Positions 15,942-24,334 of a stretch of 64,000 nt of DNA are shown here, in pieces. The stretch lies in contig JADJYE010000016.1 in assembly GCA_016719945.1 (NCBI GenBank), positions 11,760 through 75,759 of the forward strand, read 5' to 3'. Made by a program: the position numbers and the translations under genes. The stretch is from Polyangiaceae bacterium (GTDB taxonomy: Bacteria; Myxococcota_A; Polyangia; Polyangiales; Polyangiaceae). Position 1 is the first letter of the stretch; each line of letters starts with the position of its first letter. Below the pieces are notes generated by a model, which saw only the letters and a list, made by a program, of their open reading frames with translations, did not search any database and was not told where the DNA came from.

Positions 15942-17558
15942 ATGCCCCGAACGCCCATCTTCGCTCAGCTCGCCCGGACGCTCCGAATCGCCCACGCCGC
16001 CGCGACCGCCAAGGTCGACGCGCGTGAGGCGGTCGAGCTCGCGCGAGCGTCCGAGACCTCTCGGCTTCGCCGCCGCACGCTGTTCAAGGGCGCCCTCGGC
16101 GCCGGTGGCGCGCTGCTGGTCGGGCACCCCCGCCTGCTCCGGGCCGGGCAGGCCCCGAACGTCGACGTCGCGATCGTCGGCGCTGGGCTCGCGGGGCTCG
16201 TGTGCGCGGATCGGCTCGAGGCGGCCGGCGTCGTCCCCACCCTGTACGAGGCGGCGAGCCGCGTCGGCGGCCGGGTCTGGAGCATGGGCGGCGGGTTCAA
16301 CGGCCCGGTGATGTTCCCTGGGCAGGTCGTCGAGCGCGGCGGTGAGCTGATCGACAACCTGCACAAGACCATGCTCGCGTACGCGAACGAGTTCGATCTC
16401 GCGAAGGAGGACATGAACAAGGAGCCGGGGGCGATCTTCTATTACCTCGGCGGTGAGCACGTCCCCGAGGAGGACGTCGTGGACGAGTTCCGGGCGTTCG
16501 TCGACGAGATGCAAGACGACCTCCGCGCGTCGACCGGCGCGCCGACCGCCGACTCCCACAACGACGCGGACGTCGACCTCGACCTCACCACCCTCGCCGA
16601 GTACCTCGAGTCGCGCGGCGCCGGGCCGCTCGCGTACGGCGCGATCGAGCAAGCGTACAAGTCCGAATACGGCCTCGAGATCGACGAGCAGAGCGCGCTC
16701 AACTTCCTGCTCTTCATCCACGCCGATCGGCGCTCCAAGTTCACGCCGTACGGCGTGTTCAGCGACGAGCGCTGGCACCTCGTCGGCGGCAACGAGCAGA
16801 TCCCGGCGAACATCCACGCGCGCCTCGAGGCGCCGACGCACCTCGGGCACCGGCTCGTCGCGGCCCGCCGCACGGCGGCCGGCCAGGTGCAGCTCACCTT
16901 CAAGAAGGGGAGCCAGACCATCACGCGCACGCACGACGCGGTGGTGCTCACCATCCCCTTCAGCGTGCTGCGCGGCGTCGACCTCGACCCTTCGCTCGAG
17001 CTGCCGGCCTGGAAGACCCAGGCGATCGACGACTTTGGCTACGGCATGAACGCGAAGACCATGGTCGGCTTCAACTCCAGGCCGTGGCGCGCGCTCGGCG
17101 CTCTCGGGACCTCCTACTCGGACCTCGCGAACCACCAGACGACCTGGGAGACGAACCCGACCGCCGGTTCGGCGACGCTCGGCGTGCTCACCGACTACGC
17201 CAGCGGCCTGCGCGGCGAGTCGCTCAGCCCGAGCGCCGTGCAGTCGCAGGTGAGCGCCTTCTTGAACGACCTCGACGTCGTCTTTCCGGGCGCGAAGGCG
17301 GCCGCGACGAAGCTCCCTGGCAACAAGTACCGTGCGCACCTCGAGCACTGGCCGAGCAACCCCAACAGCCTCGGCAGCTACACCTGCTATCTGCCCGGGC
17401 AGTTCACGTCGATCGCGGGGAACGAAGGCAAGAGCGTCGACAACCTGTACTTCGCGGGTGAGCACACCAACTCGTTCTACGAGTGGCAGGGCTTCATGGA
17501 AGGCGCTTGCCTGAGCGGCATCGACGCGGCCGACGCCATCCTCGCCGACTGGGGCTGA
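15942..17558 (+). CDS. Tat-exported flavin-containing amine oxidase
   Basis: A 538-residue FAD enzyme of the monoamine oxidase family. A twin-arginine signal lies at 43-62 (RRRTLFKGALGAGG), preceded by an unusually long 40-residue N-region. The Rossmann dinucleotide site is IVGAGLAG (about 78-85) with LYEAASRVGGRVW. Near the C-terminus are LYFAGEHTNSFYEWQGFMEG and SGIDAADAIL, the usual FAD-binding end. It should oxidise an amine in the periplasm, producing an aldehyde or imine, ammonia and hydrogen peroxide. The substrate is unknown. The start at ATG 15942 gives a normal length. An earlier in-frame start adds 40 residues without family similarity. Confidence 0.88.
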   Translation: MPRTPIFAQLARTLRIAHAAATAKVDAREAVELARASETSRLRRRTLFKGALGAGGALLVGHPRLLRAGQAPNVDVAIVGAGLAGLVCADRLEAAGVVPTLYEAASRVGGRVWSMGGGFNGPVMFPGQVVERGGELIDNLHKTMLAYANEFDLAKEDMNKEPGAIFYYLGGEHVPEEDVVDEFRAFVDEMQDDLRASTGAPTADSHNDADVDLDLTTLAEYLESRGAGPLAYGAIEQAYKSEYGLEIDEQSALNFLLFIHADRRSKFTPYGVFSDERWHLVGGNEQIPANIHARLEAPTHLGHRLVAARRTAAGQVQLTFKKGSQTITRTHDAVVLTIPFSVLRGVDLDPSLELPAWKTQAIDDFGYGMNAKTMVGFNSRPWRALGALGTSYSDLANHQTTWETNPTAGSATLGVLTDYASGLRGESLSPSAVQSQVSAFLNDLDVVFPGAKAAATKLPGNKYRAHLEHWPSNPNSLGSYTCYLPGQFTSIAGNEGKSVDNLYFAGEHTNSFYEWQGFMEGACLSGIDAADAILADWG

Positions 17559-17583
17559 GCGGCAGCCAGCCGAGCCCCCGAGC

Positions 17584-18600
17584 TCAGCTCGCTTGGGGGC
17601 AGCCGAACCGAAGGTGCTCGGCCAGGAAGTCCCGCAGCACGGCGACCCGCTGCGGGATGAAGCGCGACGACGGGTACACGAGGTGAACGGGCGATGACGG
17701 CCCGAGCCACGACTGGAGCAGCCACTCGAGCCTGCCGGCCTCGAGATCGGCACTGGCCGCGAGCGCCGGCAGCAGCGTGATGCCCGCGCCGTGGAGGGCC
17801 GCGGCTCGCACGAAGGTGAAGTCGGTCCCCGACAGGGGACCGCGGACGCGGACCGACTGCTCTTCTCCGCGAGGGTTCTCGAGCTTCCAGACGACCTCAC
17901 CCTTGGTCGCGCGGAACAGGACGCACGCGTGCTGCTCGAGGTCGGCTGGCCTCTTGGGCCGACCGGCCCGCTCGAGGTACTCGGGGCTCGCGACCACGAC
18001 GAGCGGGGCGTGCCCGAGCTTCTTGGCGACGAGGCTCGAGTCGCGCAGGCGCCCCGCGCGCACCGCGAGGTCGAAGCCCTCACCCACCAGATCGACCATG
18101 CGGCCGGTGCAGTCGACCTCGACGTGGATCTTCGGGTACCGCCGCGCGAAGTCCGCGAGGACCTTGCTGAACGGCCCGGTGCCCATGTCGACCGGGGCGG
18201 TGATGCGCACCACGCCGCTCGGGTCTTGCGTCGTGTGGGTCGCGCACTCGCGCGCCTCGTCGAGCTGGGCGAGCGCGGCAGAGGCGCGCGCGTGGTACGC
18301 CGCGCCCGCGTCGGTGAGCCCCAGGCTCCGGGTCGTGCGCTGCAGGAGGCGCACGCCGAGCGCGTGCTCGAGCCGGGCGACGCGTCGGCTCAGCGCAGAC
18401 TTGGGCCACAGAGAGCCCGACGCCGCGCGAGTGAAGCTGCCCGCGTCCACCACCCGGACGAAGGCGACGACGTCGGTGAGCTCCACCTCGCCGAGCCCGG
18501 TCGTGAGCCGGCGCTGCGACGAGGGCGCCTCCGACTTGGGAGCGCGCTCGGGGTGGCCGGAGGTTGTTCTCTGTTTGGCAACGGTCTTTGATGAGCTCAT
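17584..18600 (-). CDS. LysR-family transcriptional regulator
   Basis: A 338-residue regulator. The winged HTH lies at about 40-100 (DVVAFVRVVDAGSFTRAASG, ALSRRVARLEHALGVRLLQR, TTRSLGLTDAG). The effector-binding periplasmic-protein-like domain covers about 125-330 (VRITAPVDMG, GFDLAVRAGRL, GHAPLVVVASPEYL). The N-terminus has about 38 extra residues, so the true start could be an internal codon near the HTH. It is divergent from the DoxX-OsmC pair with only 39 bases between starts, the classic arrangement in which a LysR protein controls both itself and the divergent genes. Its neighbours suggest a redox or electrophile signal (inference). Confidence 0.92.
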   Translation of the reverse strand: MSSSKTVAKQRTTSGHPERAPKSEAPSSQRRLTTGLGEVELTDVVAFVRVVDAGSFTRAASGSLWPKSALSRRVARLEHALGVRLLQRTTRSLGLTDAGAAYHARASAALAQLDEARECATHTTQDPSGVVRITAPVDMGTGPFSKVLADFARRYPKIHVEVDCTGRMVDLVGEGFDLAVRAGRLRDSSLVAKKLGHAPLVVVASPEYLERAGRPKRPADLEQHACVLFRATKGEVVWKLENPRGEEQSVRVRGPLSGTDFTFVRAAALHGAGITLLPALAASADLEAGRLEWLLQSWLGPSSPVHLVYPSSRFIPQRVAVLRDFLAEHLRFGCPQAS

Positions 18601-18639
18601 CGACTAGTGCTCAAAGGATAACTCACTACGGTGAGGGGC
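18601..18639. promoter_or_regulatory. Divergent LysR/doxX control region
   Basis: The 39 bases between the LysR start and the DoxX start hold the ribosome site GTGAGGGG just before ATG 18640 and a relatively AT-rich stretch (TCAAAGGATAACTCACT) that could include a -10 element. A LysR operator would be expected here and inside the flanking coding starts. I could not recognise a T-N11-A box with certainty. Confidence 0.3.
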
Positions 18640-19095
18640 ATGAACAGCGAAACCAAGATCCCGCGTTGGTCGACCGTCGCCCGCTACCTCATGGGCGCCA
18701 TCTTCTTCGTGTTCGGCCTCAACGGCTTCCTCCAGTTCCTCCCCATGCCGCCGATGCCGGGGCCGGCCGGGCAGCTCCTCGGTGCGCTCGTCGGCTCGGG
18801 CTACCTCATGACGCTCACGAAGGGCGTCGAGGTCGTCGTCGGCCTCTCGCTCCTCACGAACCGCTTCGCGCCGCTCGCCCTCGTCGTCGCCGCCCCGGTG
18901 ACCCTCAACATCGTGCTGTTCCACGCCTTCCTCGCGCCCCAGGGGATGATCGTCCCGCTGGTCTTGCTCGCCGCGCACCTGGCCGCCGCGTGGGGCTTCC
19001 GCTCGCTCTACGCGCCCCTCTTGGCGGGCCGCCCGCTGAGCGCTCCCGCGGAGGCGAGCCCCGCGCAAGGTCGGCCCGCGGCCGCGACGGCTTGA
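18640..19095 (+). CDS. DoxX-family membrane protein
   Basis: A 151-residue integral membrane protein with four hydrophobic helices, starting TVARYLMGAIFFVFGLNGFL, then LTKGVEVVVGLSLL, PLALVVAAPVTLNIVLFHAF and IVPLVLLAAHLAAAWGF. This is the DoxX/DoxD-like fold linked in other bacteria to quinone- or thiol-dependent redox and oxidative-stress defence. I place the start at ATG 18640 because GTGAGGGG lies directly upstream. A GTG nine bases earlier is probably part of that ribosome site. The gene is divergent from the LysR gene and followed, 80 bases later, by an OsmC-type gene. Confidence 0.85.
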   Translation: MNSETKIPRWSTVARYLMGAIFFVFGLNGFLQFLPMPPMPGPAGQLLGALVGSGYLMTLTKGVEVVVGLSLLTNRFAPLALVVAAPVTLNIVLFHAFLAPQGMIVPLVLLAAHLAAAWGFRSLYAPLLAGRPLSAPAEASPAQGRPAAATA

Positions 19096-19175
19096 GCCCT
19101 CGCTCCGCACGATGACGCTGCGTAAGCCCGCCGGATCAGGTTGCGAGCGCGGCGGCGCCGCTCCAAAGACACGCC

Positions 19176-19619
19176 ATGCATGAGTTCCCCCTGCGCTTGT
19201 CGTGGAGCGGCTCGACCGCGGCCGACTACTCTCGAAACGCCACCGCGAGCGTCGATGGCAAGCCCGACCTGGCCGTCAGCAGCGGCCCCACGTACGGCGG
19301 TGACCCCTCCCGCTGGAACCCCGAGGACCTGCTCGGCGCCAGCCTCGCGACCTGCCACTTTCTCACCTTCCTCGCCCTCGCGAGGAAGTTTCGCCTCGAC
19401 GTTCGCGCCTACGACGACCACTCGACCGTCGTGCTCGACACGGTCGACGGCGTCACCAAGGTGACGCAGATTCGCCTGGCGCCGACGATCCGCGTCGCCG
19501 AAGGCAGCGATGAGGCGAAGGTCCGTGACGCGTTCCAAAAGGCCCACAAGTACTGCTTCATCGGCAACAGCATCAGCGCCAAGATCGTGATGGAGCCGAC
19601 CGTCGTCATCGGCGATTAA
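19176..19619 (+). CDS. OsmC/Ohr-family peroxide-detoxifying protein
   Basis: A 147-residue OsmC-family protein. The two redox cysteines of the family are present: one in LLGASLATCHFLTFLALARK (about residue 58) and one in HKYCFIGNSI (about 126). The family reduces organic hydroperoxides with these cysteines in the cytoplasm. The N-terminal HEFPLRLSWSGSTAADYSRN is typical of the YhfA-like/OsmC side rather than strict Ohr. Length is normal. With the preceding DoxX gene and the LysR regulator it forms a small oxidative-stress module. Confidence 0.9.
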   Translation: MHEFPLRLSWSGSTAADYSRNATASVDGKPDLAVSSGPTYGGDPSRWNPEDLLGASLATCHFLTFLALARKFRLDVRAYDDHSTVVLDTVDGVTKVTQIRLAPTIRVAEGSDEAKVRDAFQKAHKYCFIGNSISAKIVMEPTVVIGD

Positions 19620-19683
19620 AAGCGAGGCGCGCGCTTCGCGAGACGTCGGTCACAAGCCGGCCCCTCGCGGCTACGATGGTCCC

Positions 19684-20367
19684 ATGCGCGCCCCTGTCGT
19701 CGTCGTTGCGCTCCTCACCGTGTCCTGTGCGGCGACCAGCCGGGAGCCCTCGAGCTCGCCGCTGGCCGTGGCGGTGCCCGTGCCGCCTGCAGCGTCACCC
19801 GGGGCCACGTTCATCCAGCGGCCTCGCAGCCTGCTCGCAGAGGGCGAATACGCCCTGGCGATCTCCGAGGTGTCCCATCACGGGTGCTCTCGCTCGTGGG
19901 GAACGTCGAGCGTCGAGACCTCCGCCTCGATCACCCTCGATCGGCACGCCATGTCGGTCGCTTACAAGGCTCAGTCGCACTCGTCGTACGGCTCGCACGG
20001 CTCGCCTCCCACGAGCAGCTCGCTCGAGTGGAGCGCAGAGCTGTCGGGCGAGATCCTCGAGCGCACGGCCGACACGGTGCGCGCTTCGCTCACGTTCAAG
20101 GCCTGCCAGGGCGCGTGCGTCGAAGGTCCCGTCGAGGTCGTTTGTCGCCTCGAGGAGCTCGAGCTGGACGCGCCCCACGCGAGCGCCGCCAAGCCCGGCG
20201 CAGGGGGCACCGTCCCCGGCTTGCGCTGCAAGGGCCTGAGCTCGTTCGTGCCCGGCGGACGAGAGGTCGTCGAGCTGCCCTTCGCTCGCGGCGCCGGCGT
20301 GCAGCTCTCGGTCCAGGACTCGTACGCGCGGCTGCTCAGGCCGCAGCAGGTCGCACAGGGCGGTTGA
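19684..20367 (+). CDS. Lipoprotein of unknown function
   Basis: A 227-residue protein with a short signal peptide and lipobox (LLTVSC). A Ser/Pro/Ala-rich linker precedes a beta-rich domain (about 55-215) with four cysteines (HHGCSRSW, KACQGACVEG, VVCRLEEL), probably disulfide-bonded outside the cell. The ending LPFARGAGVQLSVQDSYARL looks like a final beta strand. It is convergent with the MNIO fusion gene, whose stop is 30 bases away. No family is recognised. Confidence 0.75.
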   Translation: MRAPVVVVALLTVSCAATSREPSSSPLAVAVPVPPAASPGATFIQRPRSLLAEGEYALAISEVSHHGCSRSWGTSSVETSASITLDRHAMSVAYKAQSHSSYGSHGSPPTSSSLEWSAELSGEILERTADTVRASLTFKACQGACVEGPVEVVCRLEELELDAPHASAAKPGAGGTVPGLRCKGLSSFVPGGREVVELPFARGAGVQLSVQDSYARLLRPQQVAQGG

Positions 20368-20397
20368 CCGCGCCGGCGCGCGACTCCCTTGCGCGCG

Positions 20398-22560
20398 TCA
20401 GCCCACGCGCACGACCGCGCGATAGCGCACTCGCCCCTCCAGCAGCCGGGCCAGCGCGCGCTGCGCCATCAGCAGCGGGAACACCTCGACGCGCGGCCGC
20501 ACCTTCCCCTCGGCCGCGAGCGTGAGCAGCTCCTCGAGCTCGGCCCGCGACCCCTGCACCGAGCCGATCACCGACGCCTCGCGCTGCACGAGCTCGATGG
20601 GATCGATCGACAGCAGCCCCTCTCCCAGGCCCATCAACACCACCCGCCCGCCGAGCCGCAGCCCGCGCACGCTCCGCGCGACGTCGGACATGTTGCTGGT
20701 CGTGGCGAGGACGATGTCCGCGCCCCCCGCGCGCTCCAAGGCGCCGCCGACGTCGCCGTCGTCCACCCTGACCACGTGATCGGCGCCGAAGCCCTCGCGA
20801 GCGTCCTCGAGCTTGTCGAGGCTGGAGGAGACGGCGAGGGTCTCGTGACCCAAGGCGCTCGCGATCTGCAGCGCCAGGTGACCGAGCCCTCCCAGCCCGA
20901 CGACGGCGACGCGCTCCGCCCCGCGGACCGCCGCCTTGCGCAGGCCCGAGAACGCGACGTGCCCGGCGCAGAACAGGGGAGCGGCGAGCTCGGGGTCGAG
21001 GCCGTCGGGGAGGCGCGTACACCCTGACGCCTCGGCGACCGTGAGCTCCGAGAGCCCGCCTCCGTTCTCGATCCAGGTGCGCGGCGACGCGCAGCGCTGG
21101 AACGCCCCGCGGTCGCAGGCCGCACAGGCCCCGCAGCCAGCCTGGACCCAGCTCACCCCGACCCGATCGCCGACCTCGAGGTCCGTGACGCCCGAGCCCA
21201 GCGCCTCGACGACGCCGGCGATCTCGTGGCCGAGGACGATCGGGGTGGGGACGGGGAAGCTCCCGCGGTACGCGTGAGCGTCGGTGCCGCACAGGCCGAC
21301 CGCGACGACACGGACCAGGACCTGGCCGGGGCCGGGCGCGACGCGCGGCAAGCTGCGGAGCTCGAGCGGTGAGCCCGGGCCGCGGAAGACGACGGCGCGC
21401 ATGCTGTCCTCCGGCTCGGCGCGAGCGCCCCATTGCTTGACCAGCGCGGCGCCGATCTCGAGCGCTCGCGGCTCGTAGGAGTCGAGGTGCTCGCGGTAGG
21501 GTGCGAGGGGCGCCGCGGCTTGCAAGGCCGCCTTGACCTCGTGAGGGTCGGCCTGTGACGCGAGCGTGGTGACCAGCGCACCCTGGAACGCCTCGAGGGC
21601 GACCTCGTCGTCGCGAGCGAGCTCGACGCGCGGGAGGCGTGAGCCCGAGGGAGGCTCGGCCTGGCCCCGCTGCCCGCGCCTGTGCACCAGGCTGCGCAGG
21701 CGCACGAAGTCTTCGCGGTGGCGCTCCGCCTCGTCACGCCCGAAGAGCGACCGATCGGTGCGCTCGAGGATGACGACCTCGAGCGCGGGGCACAGCTCGA
21801 GCACGCTCGAGAGCAGGCTGAACACCTCGTTGGGCGTGCGATCGTCGTGGCTGTCGCGCCGGAAGCGGCGCCGCTCCGGATCGCTGGTCGGCGTCGACCA
21901 GCTCCCGCCCGAGACGTGAATCTCGCGCGCGCGGTGCAGCGGATAGGAGCGCGCGAGCACCAGCGGGTCGATCCCGAAGTTGTGGGCTTGGCAGTACAGG
22001 TTGTGGACGTCGAGGAGGAGGAAGGCGTCCGTCCGCTCGAGCAGCTGTGAGACGAAGCTGGCTTGGGCCTCGACGTCGCGACGCGAGAGCGCGAACGCGA
22101 GGTTCTCGATGCCGACCGGAACGCCCGCGCGCTCTCTCAGCGTCTGAAGGCGGCGTTCGGCGAGGCCGAGGGCCGCCGCGCTCGGCGGGAGCGGCAGCGG
22201 TGTACCGCGCACGAAGTCGGCCGCCGTGATGAAGCCGTAGTGCTCGGTCAGGTGGCGGAACCTGGAGCGCGCGCAGGTCGCCTCGAGCTCCGCGAGCCAG
22301 GCGTCTTGCTCCGGGGTCCATATGGCCGACATCGCAGACAGCTCGACGCCGTGTGCGTAGAGCCGGTCCTGGCTGCCGTACCGCTCGAGCAGGGAGGCGA
22401 GCCACTCGGGCACGCCGTCCGGACCCCAGCCGAAGTCGACGCTCCACTCGACGGCGTCGATCAGGCCACGAAAAAAGAGCGGCTCGTTCGCCGCCCACCA
22501 GTCGTCCGCGGGCATCAGCGAGAGCCCCACCCGAGGCGGGGCTCCGCTCGGGTGGCTCAC
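20398..22560 (-). CDS. In-frame fusion of an MNIO (DUF692) oxidase and a zinc alcohol dehydrogenase
   Basis: One open frame of 720 residues encodes two enzymes. Residues 1-300 are an MNIO (DUF692) TIM-barrel iron oxidase with ligand motifs YAHGVEL (H70), TEHYGF, IENLAF, LLLDVHNLYCQAHN, IHVSGG, DSHDDR and ILERTD. These enzymes modify cysteine-containing peptides in RiPP pathways. Residues about 315-385 form a helical tail. Residues 387-720 are a full-length medium-chain alcohol dehydrogenase: GLCGTDAH, GHEIAG, structural-zinc CGACAACDRGAFQRC and the cofactor site VVGLGGLG. An internal ATG at 21402 has GGAGG upstream, so a separate dehydrogenase could also be made. I chose GTG 22560 because it overlaps the upstream stop as GTGA. 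An ATG at 22593 is the alternative. Confidence 0.85.
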   Translation of the reverse strand: MSHPSGAPPRVGLSLMPADDWWAANEPLFFRGLIDAVEWSVDFGWGPDGVPEWLASLLERYGSQDRLYAHGVELSAMSAIWTPEQDAWLAELEATCARSRFRHLTEHYGFITAADFVRGTPLPLPPSAAALGLAERRLQTLRERAGVPVGIENLAFALSRRDVEAQASFVSQLLERTDAFLLLDVHNLYCQAHNFGIDPLVLARSYPLHRAREIHVSGGSWSTPTSDPERRRFRRDSHDDRTPNEVFSLLSSVLELCPALEVVILERTDRSLFGRDEAERHREDFVRLRSLVHRRGQRGQAEPPSGSRLPRVELARDDEVALEAFQGALVTTLASQADPHEVKAALQAAAPLAPYREHLDSYEPRALEIGAALVKQWGARAEPEDSMRAVVFRGPGSPLELRSLPRVAPGPGQVLVRVVAVGLCGTDAHAYRGSFPVPTPIVLGHEIAGVVEALGSGVTDLEVGDRVGVSWVQAGCGACAACDRGAFQRCASPRTWIENGGGLSELTVAEASGCTRLPDGLDPELAAPLFCAGHVAFSGLRKAAVRGAERVAVVGLGGLGHLALQIASALGHETLAVSSSLDKLEDAREGFGADHVVRVDDGDVGGALERAGGADIVLATTSNMSDVARSVRGLRLGGRVVLMGLGEGLLSIDPIELVQREASVIGSVQGSRAELEELLTLAAEGKVRPRVEVFPLLMAQRALARLLEGRVRYRAVVRVG

Positions 22561-23006
22561 CCCCTGCCGCACGCCGCGCGCTGCCAACCCCATGGCTTCT
22601 GATTGTTGCTCGGCTTGTCGGGTTGCGCGACAGGCTTGGGCTTCGGCTGCGCGACGACCGGCTTCGGCGGCGGGTTGTCCTCGATCTTCTTGTCACCCTC
22701 GTCGTTCGCGCGCTCGACCGAGGCAGCCGTCACCTCACCGGCCGGCCGCAAGAACCAGGGCGTCTCGTTCGGGTTCGACGCGCGCACTCGCTCCTGCTCC
22801 TCGAGCTCGGCGAGGCGGAGGCGGCGGTCGCGATCGACGCGCCGGGCGGCCTCCTCGGCGGCGGCGGACTCCGCCTCGTCGTCGCTGGGGGCAGTGGCCA
22901 CGACCTCGAGCTCCGGCTCCTCTTCGATCGCGGGTTCCGTGCAACCCACCGCAAGAGCAAGCGACGTGCCAGAGAGCCCAACCTTCACCAGCGACGACCA
23001 GCGCAT
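22557..23006 (-). CDS. Small lipoprotein with Cys-containing C-terminal tail, coupled to the MNIO fusion
   Basis: A 149-residue protein with a signal peptide and lipobox (LALAVGC, Cys22), then an acidic and Glu/Arg-rich region likely to be a helix or coiled coil (about 45-75). A Pro/Lys linker (PPPKPVVAQPKPKPVAQP) leads to a short distinct tail, NNQKPWGWQRAACGRG. The tail cysteine is the only one besides the lipobox cysteine. Its stop overlaps the MNIO start by GTGA. MNIO substrates are usually small proteins encoded beside the enzyme with modified cysteines near the C-terminus, so this tail is a candidate target. That is inference only. A plain structural lipoprotein is the simpler alternative. 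Confidence 0.75.
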   Translation of the reverse strand: MRWSSLVKVGLSGTSLALAVGCTEPAIEEEPELEVVATAPSDDEAESAAAEEAARRVDRDRRLRLAELEEQERVRASNPNETPWFLRPAGEVTAASVERANDEGDKKIEDNPPPKPVVAQPKPKPVAQPDKPSNNQKPWGWQRAACGRG

Positions 23007-23079
23007 GAACCGTTCCTCCTCGAGACCGCCCCCAAGCGAGCCGCTCGATCCCTGGTGACGAGGAGGAGCAGGTTCGTGA

Positions 23080-24324
23080 CTAAAAACTTCTCAGGTCGGG
23101 CATCAGGCGCTTCGAGATGACGATGCGCTGGATCTGCCCGGTGCCCTCGAAGATGTCGTACACCTTGATGTCCCGGAACCATTTCTCGAGCAGCTGTTGG
23201 TCCTCGGCGACGGCGCCGTGCGCGCCGCAGATCTCGATGGCCTCCATGCAGGCCTTGATGGCTGCCTGACCGCCCGCGGCCTTGGCCATGCTCGCCTCCT
23301 TGGCGTTGGCGATCTCGCGATCGGCGAGCCATGCGGCTCGCAGCGTGAGGATGCGCGCGGCGGCGAGATCGCGACCGACCCGCGCGAGGCGCTCGGCGAT
23401 CGCCGCGTACCGCGGGATCGGCCGCGACAGCACGTAGCGCTCCTTCACGAAGTCGACCGCGTGCTCGTAGGCGGCGCGCCCGATGCCGATCGCCATCGCG
23501 GCGACGAGAGGCCGCGTGTTGTCGAAGGTCTTCATCGCGGTGAGGAAGCCCTCCTTGGTCTGGTACTTCTCCTCGCCGCCCAGCAGGTTCTCCTCCGGGA
23601 CGCGGCAGTCTTCCAGGACCAGCTCGGCCGTCTCGCTCGCGCGCAGGCCCATCTTGTCCTCGATCTTGCCGACGCTGAAGCCCGGCGTGCCCTTCTCGAC
23701 CACGAACGCGCGGTGACCGGCGCGGCCGAGGCTCGGATCGATGGTGGCGAACACCACGTTCCACGAGGCTCGCGCCCCGTTCGTGATGTAGCACTTGCGA
23801 CCATTGAGGACCCACTCGCGGCCCTCCTTGCGACAGCTGGTGCGGATGCCCGCGACGTCGCTGCCTGCGCCTGGCTCGGTGAGCGCGTACGCCCCCCACT
23901 TGAGCCCCGCGGACATGTCCTTGAACACCGAGAAGAAGCGCTCTCTCTGCTCGGGGGTTCCCGAGCCGCGGACCGGCGGGCCGCCGAGGCCAGGCCCGGG
24001 GAGGCACAACAGCAGCGCCGGGTCGCCGGTCGCGAGCTCCTCGGCGGCGACGACGGTGGAGACCATCGCCCCGCCGCTCTTCTTCTTCTTCTCGGCGGAC
24101 TCGGAGGCCTCTTCGCCCGTCGCGCCGAGGCCTTGCACGCCCCACGCGCCCGCGGTGCCACCCATGGACGCGGCCATCTGCGTGAAGCGCAGCAGGAACT
24201 CCTCCGGGATGCCGTGCGCGCGATCCCAGCCGAGGCTCTGCGGCCGGATCACGTTGCGCGCGAGCGAGCCGATCGCGCTCCTCAGCTCTTCCTGTCGCTT
24301 GGTGAGCGTAAACTCGATGGTCAT
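23080..24324 (-). CDS. Acyl-CoA dehydrogenase (first of two)
   Basis: A 414-residue flavoprotein of the acyl-CoA dehydrogenase family. Visible signatures are YALTEPGAGSDVAGIRT (FAD/substrate motif, about 147), CYITNGARASWNVVFA, the arginine-containing FDNTRPLVAAMAIGIGRAAY, and the C-terminal YDIFEGTGQIQRIVISKRL, where EGT carries the usual catalytic Glu region. An insertion with a KKKK stretch near 80 (SAEKKKKSGGAM) is unusual. It oxidises an acyl-CoA at the alpha-beta position and passes electrons to ETF. It lies 10 bases after the second dehydrogenase gene on the same strand, so the two are probably co-expressed in a fatty-acid or branched-chain pathway. Confidence 0.93.
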   Translation of the reverse strand: MTIEFTLTKRQEELRSAIGSLARNVIRPQSLGWDRAHGIPEEFLLRFTQMAASMGGTAGAWGVQGLGATGEEASESAEKKKKSGGAMVSTVVAAEELATGDPALLLCLPGPGLGGPPVRGSGTPEQRERFFSVFKDMSAGLKWGAYALTEPGAGSDVAGIRTSCRKEGREWVLNGRKCYITNGARASWNVVFATIDPSLGRAGHRAFVVEKGTPGFSVGKIEDKMGLRASETAELVLEDCRVPEENLLGGEEKYQTKEGFLTAMKTFDNTRPLVAAMAIGIGRAAYEHAVDFVKERYVLSRPIPRYAAIAERLARVGRDLAAARILTLRAAWLADREIANAKEASMAKAAGGQAAIKACMEAIEICGAHGAVAEDQQLLEKWFRDIKVYDIFEGTGQIQRIVISKRLMPDLRSF

Positions 24325-24334
24325 CTCGGATCCC

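Noticed and set aside
15930..18083. A 717-residue minus-strand frame opposite the amine oxidase
   Set aside because: Shadow frame over a well-conserved flavoenzyme, with biased Arg/Ser/Val composition and no ribosome site.
22561..22593. ATG start of the MNIO gene at 22593
   Set aside because: It would overlap the upstream gene by 37 bases. The GTG at 22560 makes the 4-base overlap seen at seven other places here and starts near the MNIO core. It remains possible.
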